Of a DNA stretch of 64,000 nt, positions 1 to 9,445 are shown in pieces. Within the stretch, counting starts at the first letter, position 1. Each line of letters opens with the position of its first letter. The notes beneath the pieces are model-generated. The model was not told the DNA's origin. It made no database searches and worked only from the letters and a program-made list of their open reading frames with translations. The DNA comes from Symsagittifera roscoffensis. Lineage: Eukaryota; Xenacoelomorpha; Acoela; Convolutidae. The stretch is taken from positions 19,159,613 through 19,223,612 of the forward strand of contig NC_087071.1 of the NCBI RefSeq assembly GCF_963678635.1, read 5' to 3'. The translations under genes and the position numbers were made by a program.

Positions 1-896
1 TGGGCATCACCATCTTGATTCACTAGTTTTGGGTATACTCTTTCCTTCACATGACCAGGGGGTGTCGTCAGCTGCCTGAATATCTTTACGTGTTGTCCAA
101 TCGGCGCTCTTGTCGTCAGGAATCTTCCTGGTCTCTCTTCACGATTCCCCTCATCATGATTCAGCCTCACATCTTGCAATGGTCTCGCATTCACTGGTCC
201 CATCGTGTTGTTAGAAGGCAGTCCCTCTAAGTCAGCAAATCTCAAGGCCGTCGTGGAGCTGAAAATTATGCTAGCGGCTATCAACCAGTCTACGCCGGTT
301 ATCGAGTACAATCTGCTGACGGATAGCGTCGCTCCATTTGGCATCCTCCTCGCATCTTCGATGAAGCTTACCCTCTGGAGATCCAGCTTCATTAGGTCGT
401 CTTTGTATATATGCCAGGGAGACGGTATGGGTCTTGACCACATCAACGAGCCTCTGCTCGGACGTCTCTCCTCTCGACTGGTACTTGTCGTCTCCGATCT
501 AGTGTCCGATCTAGTGTCCGATCTAGACGTGCCGGCTGTCTCTTCGATTGGGTTGACAGGTCCTATTCTTCTCCTAGGATGGATGGTCCTCCTCATCGGC
601 GCTTCTCCCAACCGATCCTGTACGTCTGTCCTTTGACCTGGTTCGCTGGAGCTTTGTTGCCTGTAGTTCGTGACGGCCGGGACCGTACCCAAGCGTGTTT
701 CCAAGCTAGGAGGCACAAAGGTAGTAATCACCGCTTCACTCACTGTTCCTTCTTCCTTCAGCACTCCTGTGTCAAAGAGTTCTGCTTCCAGCTCGTCCAA
801 CCGCTCTTGAAAGACTCGATTCAACCAAGCTTGTCCTTCGATACTGTCGAAGTGAATGCCGTCAGTGGTCAGTCTGGCCTGATCCACAGCTCTTAA
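1..896 (-). pseudogene. Retroelement ORF3, C-terminal part of SGNH domain and long tail, runs off left edge
   Basis: Directly after the TAG at 897 the same frame is open without another stop to position 1 (almost 300 codons). It begins with SGNH block V (DGIHFD) and a Gln/Glu-rich helix. A polar tail follows with a triple SDTRS-like repeat near 500-530, matching three copies of a short DNA repeat (gtgtccgatcta). Such a long open stretch in decayed DNA argues that the tail was translated and that the TAG is secondary. No domain is recognised beyond about residue 60. The true C-terminus and the 3' LTR lie outside the window. Confidence 0.7.
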
Positions 897-899
897 CTA

Positions 900-1712
900 A
901 TGTTCGATGTCCATGAGGATCATTCTTCCGGCGTTTCGACTTGCGAGGTTCCTCAAGATGTTATTCCACCTGACGACTACCTCGTTGTGCCTTCTTCCTG
1001 ATGCTGTAAGGCTTCTCGCGTTCATTGGCACAGTGCAAACGGTCAGTACCGCGCAATTGAATTTCTGCCAGAGGGTAGTAAACAAACACACCATCATTGA
1101 CTCCCATAGTGCTTCCTGCTCATCTGAACCTCTGGAGATGTCATTCGTCCCAACTAAGATCATCACATTGGGGATCCTCCCTGGATTCATCAGTTCTACC
1201 ATTCGATATAATTGGGCTATCGTCGCACCTCCAAAAGCCATCACCGTGGTGACCCACGAGGTCCTCAAATTCGACAGCACTCTGACCAAGCTGTCTCCCA
1301 GTATCAGATGAGATGTCCCGAGTGGTGGTTGCTGCAGGTTTACAGCTGGGCTCCAGGTAGCTCGATTGAAGCAGGCCCTCGGATCTGTCTCCGGAACTCC
1401 CGTGAAATTATATTTCAATTGATTAGTCTTTTGCACGTCTATTATGCGAGACACTTTCTTCCCTGCATCTTCCGTACTCTCCTCTCTGGGACCCTCGAGC
1501 TCCCCATGAGTGGTGTCACGTCACTTATCCCCTGTCTGATCACGGTCTGGGAGAGTCGTACTATGCCCGTGTCGTCAATCGTTCCATAGGGTGCAGTCAC
1601 CCCGGAACCTGGCGCATTCTTGCTAGCGACCAGTCGTCCAGCTGTCTCTATCAGCTTCCTCTCTGTCTGTTCCACGACGGGGTCACCCAAGGTGTCACTA
1701 GGATCCGGATTG
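900..1712 (-). pseudogene. Retroelement ORF3, SGNH/GDSL-type hydrolase domain
   Basis: An 82-codon frame (1690 to 1442) hands over, through a one-base shift near 1495, to the frame starting at 1454, which carries the domain. Block I is LILGDSLVRVL (nucleophile Ser in GDS), block III is VGTNDIS (Asn of GxND), with alternating hydrophobic strands and helices between as in the SGNH fold. A TAG at 897-899 stops the frame just before block V. The same frame beyond the stop reads TTDGIHFD, with the expected Asp at 861-863 and His at 852-854. All four SGNH signature residues are therefore identifiable, but the last two are cut off by the stop. Known family members are esterases, lipases or deacetylases; the substrate is unknown. 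Confidence 0.8.
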
Positions 1713-2527
1713 TTACTCGATTTGTCTCTGCTGGGGCCGTGTCTCCGTTGTTTGACTCATTTCTCGAGGCGTCAAGAGCTCCATCGGGGACTGCCCACGA
1801 GGAATATCCCTTGCAGGTATCACTTTCTCCACGGCCGTTGTCCACGCCATCTGCTCCGATCGCTCTTTGTAGTCCTGCCTCAAGCGCTCAATCTCTTGAC
1901 CCTGCTTTTTGTTGCAGTCTTCAAACAACTTTCTCCACATGTCCCGATCTTCCTCCATCTGGAGCATACTTCTGGTCATCTCGTCCAGCTCCTTCTTCGT
2001 ACTTTTCAGTTCATCGTTCATCTCATCCAGATCTTGCATGGTTTGGTTCGTCTGAACCTTCTGTCCTACTTTCGCCCTTTTTGGTGGCACAGCTGCTCTC
2101 AGTGGTGAACCAGACGAGGCCGCCTCGCTGTTCATCTCCCGATGCATTCTCGTCAGCCCAGGTTTGGGCTTGGAGGGCATTGGCATCTCACCTGGTTGGT
2201 AGGTCCTAGAACTTCCCAGTCCAGGCTCATTCGCCAAGTCACTCCCTGAGAGAGCCCCGTTTCTCCACCTCATCACTCTCATGTTCGGGCGGTCTAGTAC
2301 TCCCCTTTCTCCATATGCTGCCATCAACAGGACTTCCGTAGGGCGGTCCCCACGGTTGTCGTGCCCCAAGATGTTGATCAGGGCGGTCAGCAACATGACT
2401 ACATGACTACCTCTGGGTCCTCCAGGGCGAAGTCCCGATCGATCAGCCGACGATAGATCGCATCTATCATCGGTCCTACATATGCCTCTGCCAGGTCCAT
2501 CAATTCATCTAAGTTGAAATTGTCCAT
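1713..2527 (-). pseudogene. Retroelement ORF3, N-terminal coiled-coil part
   Basis: An ATG at 2527 opens a frame of about 40 codons (acidic start, MDNFNLDEL). It is thrown out of frame by a perfect 8-bp tandem duplication, ATGACTAC twice at 2395-2410. The continuing frame, from 2396, has a Pro/Lys-rich region and then a long heptad-type Glu/Lys/Met/Leu coiled coil (about residues 120-185). It is lost near 1715 by another one-base shift, while a neighbouring frame stays open into the SGNH part. A coiled coil before an esterase-like domain recalls ORF1 proteins of some non-LTR elements, but here it lies downstream of a Gypsy pol. I infer one original ORF3 for this and the next two entries. Confidence 0.7.
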
Positions 2528-2923
2528 ACTGTTCTTCAAGTTTGATTTGATTCGATTCGATTCCAAGGTTTTGACTCAAGTGAGTAATTAAATGATCAAT
2601 CAGGATCTAGAAAAGAAGTCAAAAATATCACACTTGTCAGTTTCACCTTAACATATATCGTTAAAATTTGCTTAAAAACAGTTCAGATAAAAAGATATCC
2701 TAAAATTTATTAAAATCAATTGGTCTCTAAAATTTTGGAATTCGACCTAAGATTGGACAGTCCAAACTTTGGATCTATTCCTAAGATCGTCATTCAGTTG
2801 TTCATGGTCACTAACCCCTACTTATCCATGATCTTAATAACCTAACACATAACATAACATAACATAACATAACACAAATTACATACAACTTAGTCTTTGG
2901 CCTAACACCCTCTCGCACGTCAC
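2528..2923. other. Non-coding spacer between pol-macro and ORF3 of the retroelement
   Basis: AT-rich gap between the macro-like frame and the ORF3 start at 2527. It includes an imperfect (ACATA/ATAAC)n run at 2841-2876. It could hold a leader or splice acceptor for an ORF3 subgenomic RNA, but no signal is strong enough to name. Confidence 0.5.
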
Positions 2924-3961
2924 TCAGCCTATACTTAAGTAATATTTCTTATGTAGATATACTTGTATATTCGTATCAGAGAATATCACGTGCACAAGCG
3001 CGTACAATTCCCGAGGATGCAGTCTTCCTCTGTTTGGATCGTACACTGGAAGCGAGAGCTCCTTCGCGTCCATTTCCACAAGGAAGTCCCTCAGCCTCGT
3101 CAAGGACAAGACTAGATTCTCTGGGTCCACGTGCTGCTTCTCCGTCGCCCTCGTTACCGGGAAGCATAAGTATTTTCCCGGTATCTGCGACGCCGCCGGA
3201 GGTAAGGCTGCTACGCCCCCTACTCCTGGTCGTTGCTTCCACAGGAACTCTATGTTTTTATATTCTCTCTTAAAATCTGCCGCTAACGCTGTCCTAAAAC
3301 TCATGTCTGCCGTGACTGCTATCGTGCATGTTCTATTTGTGAGTATAAAATCACTGTCTGTTAGTATTATGTTACTTGAATATTCATTTGGTAAGTTAAA
3401 ATATGACTCAACTACCCTGCCTATGTCAGGTTTCTTAGGTTCTTCGCCTGTTTCTGCTTTTAAGTCTCCTGTTTCTCTTGCTAATCTTAATTTTTTTATT
3501 ATCAAGTTTTCAGTGTGGGTAAGTCCTACCCCCACTCCCCGGACAAAAAAATCCATCGACGTCCCCGTCGATCGCATACCGGGTATAAAGTCGAGGTTAG
3601 AAGCTGGAATGAGTAGTCGTCCTTCCTGGGCAGCCCAGGAAGGATCATCTTGTTCGGTCTTGATGTATTTCATGCTTGCACGATCTACGTCTTGAATCGT
3701 GACGCTGGTCTCCTCAGGATCCGAGGTCGTTTCATTCAGCCACTCTAAGACACGCAGGTTCTTCAAGTCTTATTCATATGACTGCTGTTGCTGGTCGTCG
3801 AATTCTACCTCGGGTTTCGACCAGTCGTCAACCCACTCATCATCGTGATTATCGACTATGTCAATGTCTTGTGACACAGTTATTTCCTCCAGACCCACTA
3901 CTTCCTCCACTATCTTCTTCAGATCTATCCTATCCACTACAAAGTCGTCACCATAAGGATT
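2924..3961 (-). pseudogene. Macro-like domain at the C-terminus of Pol
   Basis: In the same frame as the integrase tail, beyond the TAG at 3962. An acidic Gln-rich stretch runs to an in-frame TAA (3770-3772), and an open frame of 280 codons follows from 3766 (TTG, so not a natural start). The last ~150 residues resemble macro domains of the OARD1/Poa1 kind: a hydrophobic strand leading to TCTIAVTADMSFRTALAADF, then QRPGVGGVAAL, then GKYLCFPVTRATEK, a SLTRLRDFL helix, and a final FSDTNIQVYL strand. In that family these parts bind and hydrolyse ADP-ribose. Here the loop that is usually Gly-Leu-Asp near the C-terminus reads NRGRLHP, so activity is doubtful. The assignment rests on pattern, not a search. 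Confidence 0.6.
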
Positions 3962-3964
3962 CTA

Positions 3965-4607
3965 TTTCTTTCTTGGTCTCGTCCCGTCCTTCTGACGAGT
4001 CTGTATCGTGAACGGAAGATCCGGTTCCAAGTTCTTGGGAACTTCTGTCTGTTCGGGATCCTGCCAATCTTCCTCTGCGTAGGGTAAGGTTTCATCGTCC
4101 GCTTCGATCTCCTCGTTTGGATCTAGGTCCAGCGATGTATCCGTACCTTCCTCTACGACTTCGTTTCCATCATTCTTCTCCCTGGTGCCCTTTTCATTGA
4201 CCTCACAAGCAGGATCCATCATTAGATAATCCCCTTCTTCCATGTCTGCAGGTATACACCAGTCTTCTGTCGATGGATTGTGTGGCTTGATGTTCTCGTA
4301 GTGGGCGGCTCGGCCAGTACTCAGTCTATAAAAGCGTCCCTCCTGGTGCACCTCTGTAATCATGAAGGGTTCCCTCCATTTTTTAGGAACTTTTTCGTCG
4401 CTTTCGGTGGTATAACGTTCTGAAATACCCATACGTAGTCTCCCACCGAGTGAGCCTTTGCACCAGCTGCTTTCTTGTCGAATCTTTTCCTTTGCCTTGC
4501 TGTGCTTGCTGAGTATTTCGTCTACACAAATCGTTCAACTCCTGTTGGCGTCTGATCACATCCCTCACGTAGACCTGTGGGGACGTTTTCTTTCCCTCAT
4601 ACTCTGG
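3965..4607 (-). pseudogene. pol: Integrase C-terminal (GPY/F-like) region and acidic tail, frame-broken
   Basis: After the TAG at 4608 the integrase frame continues (start near 4568) into a basic segment of the type following the Gypsy catalytic core. Two small indels, near 4490 and 4395, move the reading through the other frames. The piece from 4432 reads KKWREPFMITEVHQEGRFYR, matching the W-x-GPF/Y fold of Gypsy integrase C-termini. A ~90-residue Asp/Glu-rich tail follows to a TAG at 3962-3964, after which the same frame stays open into the macro-like segment. Integrase C-terminus is confident; the tail is unassigned. Confidence 0.8.
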
Positions 4608-7600
4608 CTAGAAGAAGATTAAGGGTAAAGACTTCTCGTGTCCAGTTAGCATCATGTGTGGATTGACTCCGGTGGTGGAGTGTTGCGTGCTGCTGTATGC
4701 TCCCATCACCTGTGGAAGGTATCTGTCCCAATCGGTCATGTACCTGGAACAATATACTCTCAGCATCGACACTAACGTCCTATTCTGTCTTTCAACTAAG
4801 TCATTCGTCTGAGGGTGGTATGTCGTGGAGTGTGCTTGAGCGACATGTGACCGTCTCATGAGCTCTTTCGTAAGCTCTCCTACGAAAGCTGTTCCATTAT
4901 CCGATTGAAACGTCATCGGACAACCATGTCTTGCTATCCACGTAATGATCAGGTGGTCGCATGTCTCTTCCGCCGAGGTAGTTATGCAGGGCACGGCCTC
5001 TGCATACTTCGTAAAACGATCTATCATGACCAGCACCTGATTATAACCATTGTCTGTCATGCGTATCTCTTGGTGATCTATCTGCACCACCTCGTTGAAT
5101 TCAGACGAATCGATCGACTGTAAAGGAAATCGCAACTTCCTTGGATCCTTGACCTGTTGGCATGACAGACATGCTGTTACCCACTTCTCGCATGCTTTTT
5201 TCATCCCAGGCCACTCAAAGCGCTTCAGGATCCTCTGAAATACTTTGTCGATCACCTGATGGCCCATCTGATCATGTGACCTGAATAATAGTTCTGTCTG
5301 ATAGAGTTGCGGTAACACTATCGCGTTATACTTGTATAGGACTCTGTCTTCCTCCCTTCTTTTGCAAGCCACAATCCCGTCCTTGTTCAAATATAACCTC
5401 CCTTCCTTCTGCATGAAGTATTGTCTCAGGATGCGATAACTATCTTCCTCGAGGTCCCCTTTATCCGGAGAACCATTCTCGATCCACCTTTTCAGGTTGC
5501 TTGTCATGCGATCATTCCTCTGCGCCCTTAGAAGATCCGAGAGTCTGTATCTCGCCTTTAAGTACGTCTTCATGACCCTCATCTGACTATTCAGCTCGTT
5601 CGGCTGGTGTGTGTCTTCTTCCATCTTAACGCACCAAATCTTCGCCAACGGCTGTGTTTCTTGTTTAAACGGCTGAAGATCGATCCTGACTACCTCTTTC
5701 TGCGGCAACAGGCTTATCGACCGTTTAGATACCGCTGTTGTCTCCAAGTCATCCGCTGCGTTGTCAAAGACTCTTTCGCTTGGTATAAGGTAGCGATCGC
5801 TGTCAGGATCCTGGTACACCTCTCTGTCCAGGTCCCTTGCCCGAGTTTCCACTAGTAGCGTGTATATCGCTAGTTCTGACAGTTCTGATCCCGAGCTCGA
5901 GTTCCTGTCTGAATAGGTGTCCATTCTTGAGTTTCGGGGATTATCATCCGTCGAAGAGGTTGTGCTGGAGACTGCACGCTCCTCCAGATCATGTCTGTGC
6001 CTTCTTAGCATCCATCTGAACTCCCCGGACAAAACCTTGTTCTCTAGGTCTTGTTTCTCATCAGGAATTTTCTCGTCTATCTCAGACTCCCCGGACAAAT
6101 TCTCTTGTCCCGGCTGTTGATCTTGTGATCGCTGGTTCTTCTCATCATTCGTCTCCCCGGACAAATAGTCTTGCAGCAGATTTTGTTCTACCTTTTCACC
6201 TTCCTTATCCTGGTCCACAAAGGTGACGGTTTTTTTTCGCTTGCTGCTCCCCTGTTCTTTCTGTCCGTAAGAAGTACTGGTTAAAATCTCGTGGGGTATT
6301 GAGGATACTAGTTGCTGAACTATTGTCCTACAATCCCTCTCGTTCTCTTCGTGCTGTCGTCTGGACGGCATGATCTTCACCTTCTCACTGACTGTTAGCG
6401 ATGCCACTGATGCTGTCCACTCGGGGTCATCTCTGGTCACTTCTCTTTCTAACAATCCACCCAGCATCCGCATCACTTGCGGTGTGACTTGCACCGTTCT
6501 ATCCAATAATGAGAGGCTGTTTATGTTCATGCGAGAGAGTTCTTGCTGGACCAGATTTGAGCGCAGCAACAAATCCAAGGGGACCGGATCCTCCCTGGAT
6601 AGGATCTTTATCTCGGCTGCTTTCTCTACAGGTAACTCAGGATGCCCTGGAATTGGATGTCCAGACTTATCCAACCATCTCGTTAAGGGAAGCGCTTCAT
6701 AAGTTTCTATGTCCAGAAACGAGAATCCCTCCTTTATTTCCGCCTGATTGGCCTGCTTCTGCTCCAATCTTTCATAGAACTCAGTTTTCTTGCTGAGGCT
6801 GTCAGCATTCTGGTGTTTATCACGCATGCTATGTTTGATTATCATATGGTAGCCATCCAATCTGACTATCCATCTACCAATATAACTCTGATCCATCGAG
6901 TAGGTCTTCAACCAGGATAACGCTCTGTTGTCCACGCGTAACTTGAAGGGAGCGCTCCCCAAGTATGCACGGTACTTTTCCACGAAGGTGACTACTGCAA
7001 ACATTTCTGCTTTTGGTGCGCCATATTTCATCTCTGTGTCACTCAAGACCTTGCTGCCGTATGCAATGGGACGGAGAACTGTTCTTCCGTTCCATTCTTG
7101 CTCTTGATGCAATATTCCTGAGATGGCCACTACCGATGCGTCTGTGTCAAGAACATACATGCCCTTTTCTGTAGGCATGCCTAGCACTGGTGCTTCGCAC
7201 AGTTCCCGCTTTATGTTCTCGAAATCAACCTGTGCCTCATCGTTCCATTCGAATTTTTTCCCCTTGTTGCGCATCAGCTTCTGCATCGGATACACCTTGT
7301 CCGCATATCCTTTCATGAATTCCCGGTAGTAATTGGCAAACCCTAGGAAGCTCAGGAGCTGTGTGTCCGTTCTGGGAGCTTTCCATGTCAACACTGCTTC
7401 CACTGCTTCCGGGTCCGGCCTAACACCATGCCTATCCACCATTCTTCCCAGGTACTTTATCGAATCCCTAAGGATTTCACATTTGGATGGTTTGCACTTC
7501 AATCCTGCTCTTTTCATGCAACCAAAAACCTCATCGAGCCTATCAATGTGGTCTTCCAGGGTCGGTGTCGCTATGACTACGTCATCCACGTAACACATCA

Positions 7601-7949
7601 CGAGATTCCCGTACTTCTTGGTCACTCTCGTCAAAGCCTGAGCCATCAGTCTTTGAAAAGTGGCCGTTGCATTGCACAAGCCCAAGGGCATCCGCTTCCA
7701 CTGGTACAATCCCAATTCGCACGCGAATCCGGTTTTCTCTCTGTCCTTCTTCCGCAGAGGGACCTGCCAGAAGGCAGAACCCAAGTCCAATGTGGTGAAG
7801 AACTTGGCATCACCAAGCATAGATAGGCTCTCGTCTATTCGCGGTATCGGGTACGCATCTTTTATCGTTACCGCGTTCAAGTAACGAAAGTCGCAACAAA
7901 ATCTAAGCTGCCCCCTTTCTTTTTCGCCATTACTACCCCGCAAGCCCAT
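4608..7949 (-). CDS. pol: Pol: reverse transcriptase, RNase H and integrase (1113 aa frame)
   Basis: RT motifs in order: FCCDFRYLNAVTIKDAYPIP (residues ~17-36), TTLDLGSAFWQVPL (~52), and the catalytic YVDD box at residues 120-123. RNase H begins around DTDAS (~270) with the downstream Glu and the DN/LSW elements. A long hydrophilic linker (about residues 400-840) separates it from integrase, which has an HHCC zinc finger (SHDQMGHQ ... CLSCQQ) and the three catalytic acidic residues in QIDHQE, QSDNGTAF and DLVERQNRTL. The order RT-RH-IN is Ty3/Gypsy. The frame begins after the frameshift at 7911, so its first ATG is not the native start. It ends at a TAG (4608-4610) beyond which the same frame continues. 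Confidence 0.95.
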   Translation of the reverse strand: MGLRGSNGEKERGQLRFCCDFRYLNAVTIKDAYPIPRIDESLSMLGDAKFFTTLDLGSAFWQVPLRKKDREKTGFACELGLYQWKRMPLGLCNATATFQRLMAQALTRVTKKYGNLVMCYVDDVVIATPTLEDHIDRLDEVFGCMKRAGLKCKPSKCEILRDSIKYLGRMVDRHGVRPDPEAVEAVLTWKAPRTDTQLLSFLGFANYYREFMKGYADKVYPMQKLMRNKGKKFEWNDEAQVDFENIKRELCEAPVLGMPTEKGMYVLDTDASVVAISGILHQEQEWNGRTVLRPIAYGSKVLSDTEMKYGAPKAEMFAVVTFVEKYRAYLGSAPFKLRVDNRALSWLKTYSMDQSYIGRWIVRLDGYHMIIKHSMRDKHQNADSLSKKTEFYERLEQKQANQAEIKEGFSFLDIETYEALPLTRWLDKSGHPIPGHPELPVEKAAEIKILSREDPVPLDLLLRSNLVQQELSRMNINSLSLLDRTVQVTPQVMRMLGGLLEREVTRDDPEWTASVASLTVSEKVKIMPSRRQHEENERDCRTIVQQLVSSIPHEILTSTSYGQKEQGSSKRKKTVTFVDQDKEGEKVEQNLLQDYLSGETNDEKNQRSQDQQPGQENLSGESEIDEKIPDEKQDLENKVLSGEFRWMLRRHRHDLEERAVSSTTSSTDDNPRNSRMDTYSDRNSSSGSELSELAIYTLLVETRARDLDREVYQDPDSDRYLIPSERVFDNAADDLETTAVSKRSISLLPQKEVVRIDLQPFKQETQPLAKIWCVKMEEDTHQPNELNSQMRVMKTYLKARYRLSDLLRAQRNDRMTSNLKRWIENGSPDKGDLEEDSYRILRQYFMQKEGRLYLNKDGIVACKRREEDRVLYKYNAIVLPQLYQTELLFRSHDQMGHQVIDKVFQRILKRFEWPGMKKACEKWVTACLSCQQVKDPRKLRFPLQSIDSSEFNEVVQIDHQEIRMTDNGYNQVLVMIDRFTKYAEAVPCITTSAEETCDHLIITWIARHGCPMTFQSDNGTAFVGELTKELMRRSHVAQAHSTTYHPQTNDLVERQNRTLVSMLRVYCSRYMTDWDRYLPQVMGAYSSTQHSTTGVNPHMMLTGHEKSLPLIFF

Positions 7950-9445
7950 GGCGATTTCGAGGGTTCTATCATGTCGTATTCAAGCAACATTTCTATTTCC
8001 GCTCGGCACGCTTCCGATTTGTGTGGCGTCATTCGCCTTGCGCCTTCCCTATGGGGAACGGCGCCCTCTTCTAGTTCGATTTCGTGTTCGACGAAATTAC
8101 AGCAACCGATATCCGCCTTATGTTTTGAAAATACATCTGCATTCCGATTTAGGAGGTCCCGCAATTTTTCGAAATCTCCCTCACCTATTTTCCCTTTTAA
8201 ATGTTCTATCTCTGGCAAAACCGGTTTGTCAGATTCTAGTTCATATGACGAGGGGCGTTCCGGAAAATTCGAGCAGCTTGATAAGCCGTCGTCCGTTTCG
8301 GATTTCATTGAAAACAATTTATGAATAGTTTTTAATTCATTAATCCTCTTTAAAATTTTATCTTTATTGGCATGATAAGGACAGTCTTTCACCTTATAAT
8401 TCTTCAAGTTTTGTGTCTCCTCATAGTCGGTCCTCATCGGCAAAGCGTAGCCAAGCTTCTTTCCACGCTGGATTGAAACTGTGGTGTCCAGTGCGTTCAA
8501 CAACACACTGACACACAGTCCGTTTCGCGTTACCGAGAAGCTCCGGCCTAAAATCACCGAACTCTGACTATTTGGATTCGGTATTAAGCAAACCTGTTTA
8601 CTATCACTTAACGAATTCAAATTTCTCATTCTAAAAATTGCTACCACAGCTTGTCCTGGTTGTAGTTTTACTTTTCTATCCAAAAAAATTGGTACCTTGT
8701 TTTCGTCTGTTATTATCCTATTAATTGGTCTCTTAACATACTTCCGGTCCGGGTTTCTAATCCGTATCAGACCGTTGTTCAAGTCAATCATCACGTCAAA
8801 ATTCCTGACAAAATCTCTGCCCAAGATGAATTGGTCGGCGTCGTCCAAATTCTCTACCACCAGGAAGCTCATCCAAAGATCCCGTCCTCCCATGTGGAGG
8901 ACCGTTATTGGTGTTCTTCCGGCTACGTATATAGCTCCTCGATTGGCGGCGGGCAGTCAGAGATTCGTTGGAATTAGATCTTCCCGCGTGAAGCCCATTC
9001 TTTCCCAAGTTTTTATCGGCATCACACTCACTACCGCTCATGTGTCCAGAAGCCCTGTGACTCCGATTTTTGTTCCGTTGGTGTCGAGCAGATGTGCGGT
9101 CACATCTGCTTCATACCCAATGTGTACTGCGTCTTGTTCCATCATGGCGTCATGGCCTATCCTGCGGACTTTGAGTTCCTCTTCACCCAAATAGATTTGC
9201 CCCATTTGGTCATCATCTGTTGTTACATAAGTCCTGGTGTAGATACTGATTCCATCCACGTTCAGCATCACATGATACGGCCCATAGACCTCTAGGTAGC
9301 GTCCATGAAGTTTCTTCATGCGAGGGCCACCCGTCGTTAGTAGTGCTCGCACAGCTCTCGACTCAGTGCGTGGCTCCACCTGCCTCAGATAATCTGCATG
9401 CATGTGTCCAAATGCATCAAAGTGAACTCGGATGGTTCACTCAGA
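7911..9445 (-). pseudogene. pol: Retropepsin and N-terminal part of reverse transcriptase, interrupted by two TGA codons
   Basis: The frame overlaps the end of Gag in -1. It carries an aspartic protease whose active-site strand reads LLDT and then TGA (9038-9040) where retropepsins have Gly of DTGA. Translation resumes in the same frame with Ala-Val-Val. A second in-frame TGA (8957-8959) falls within the protease. The flap region and the ILGRDF motif near 8830, typical of the protease C-terminus, are intact in the ORF from 8893. The frame continues through a linker to the start of RT (SPWACGVVMAKKKGG) and is lost by a one-base shift at the C5 run 7911-7915, giving way to the main RT frame. 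The protease cannot be made as one piece from this copy. Confidence 0.88.

Noticed and set aside
205-2209. Plus-strand ORFs of 105-162 codons opposite retroelement ORF3
   Set aside because: They are antisense shadows. The minus strand carries recognisable SGNH and coiled-coil sequence in the same place.
2976-3242. 88-codon minus ORF overlapping the macro-like frame
   Set aside because: Different frame, low-complexity Arg/Gly/Glu composition and no motif; the overlapping frame explains the region.
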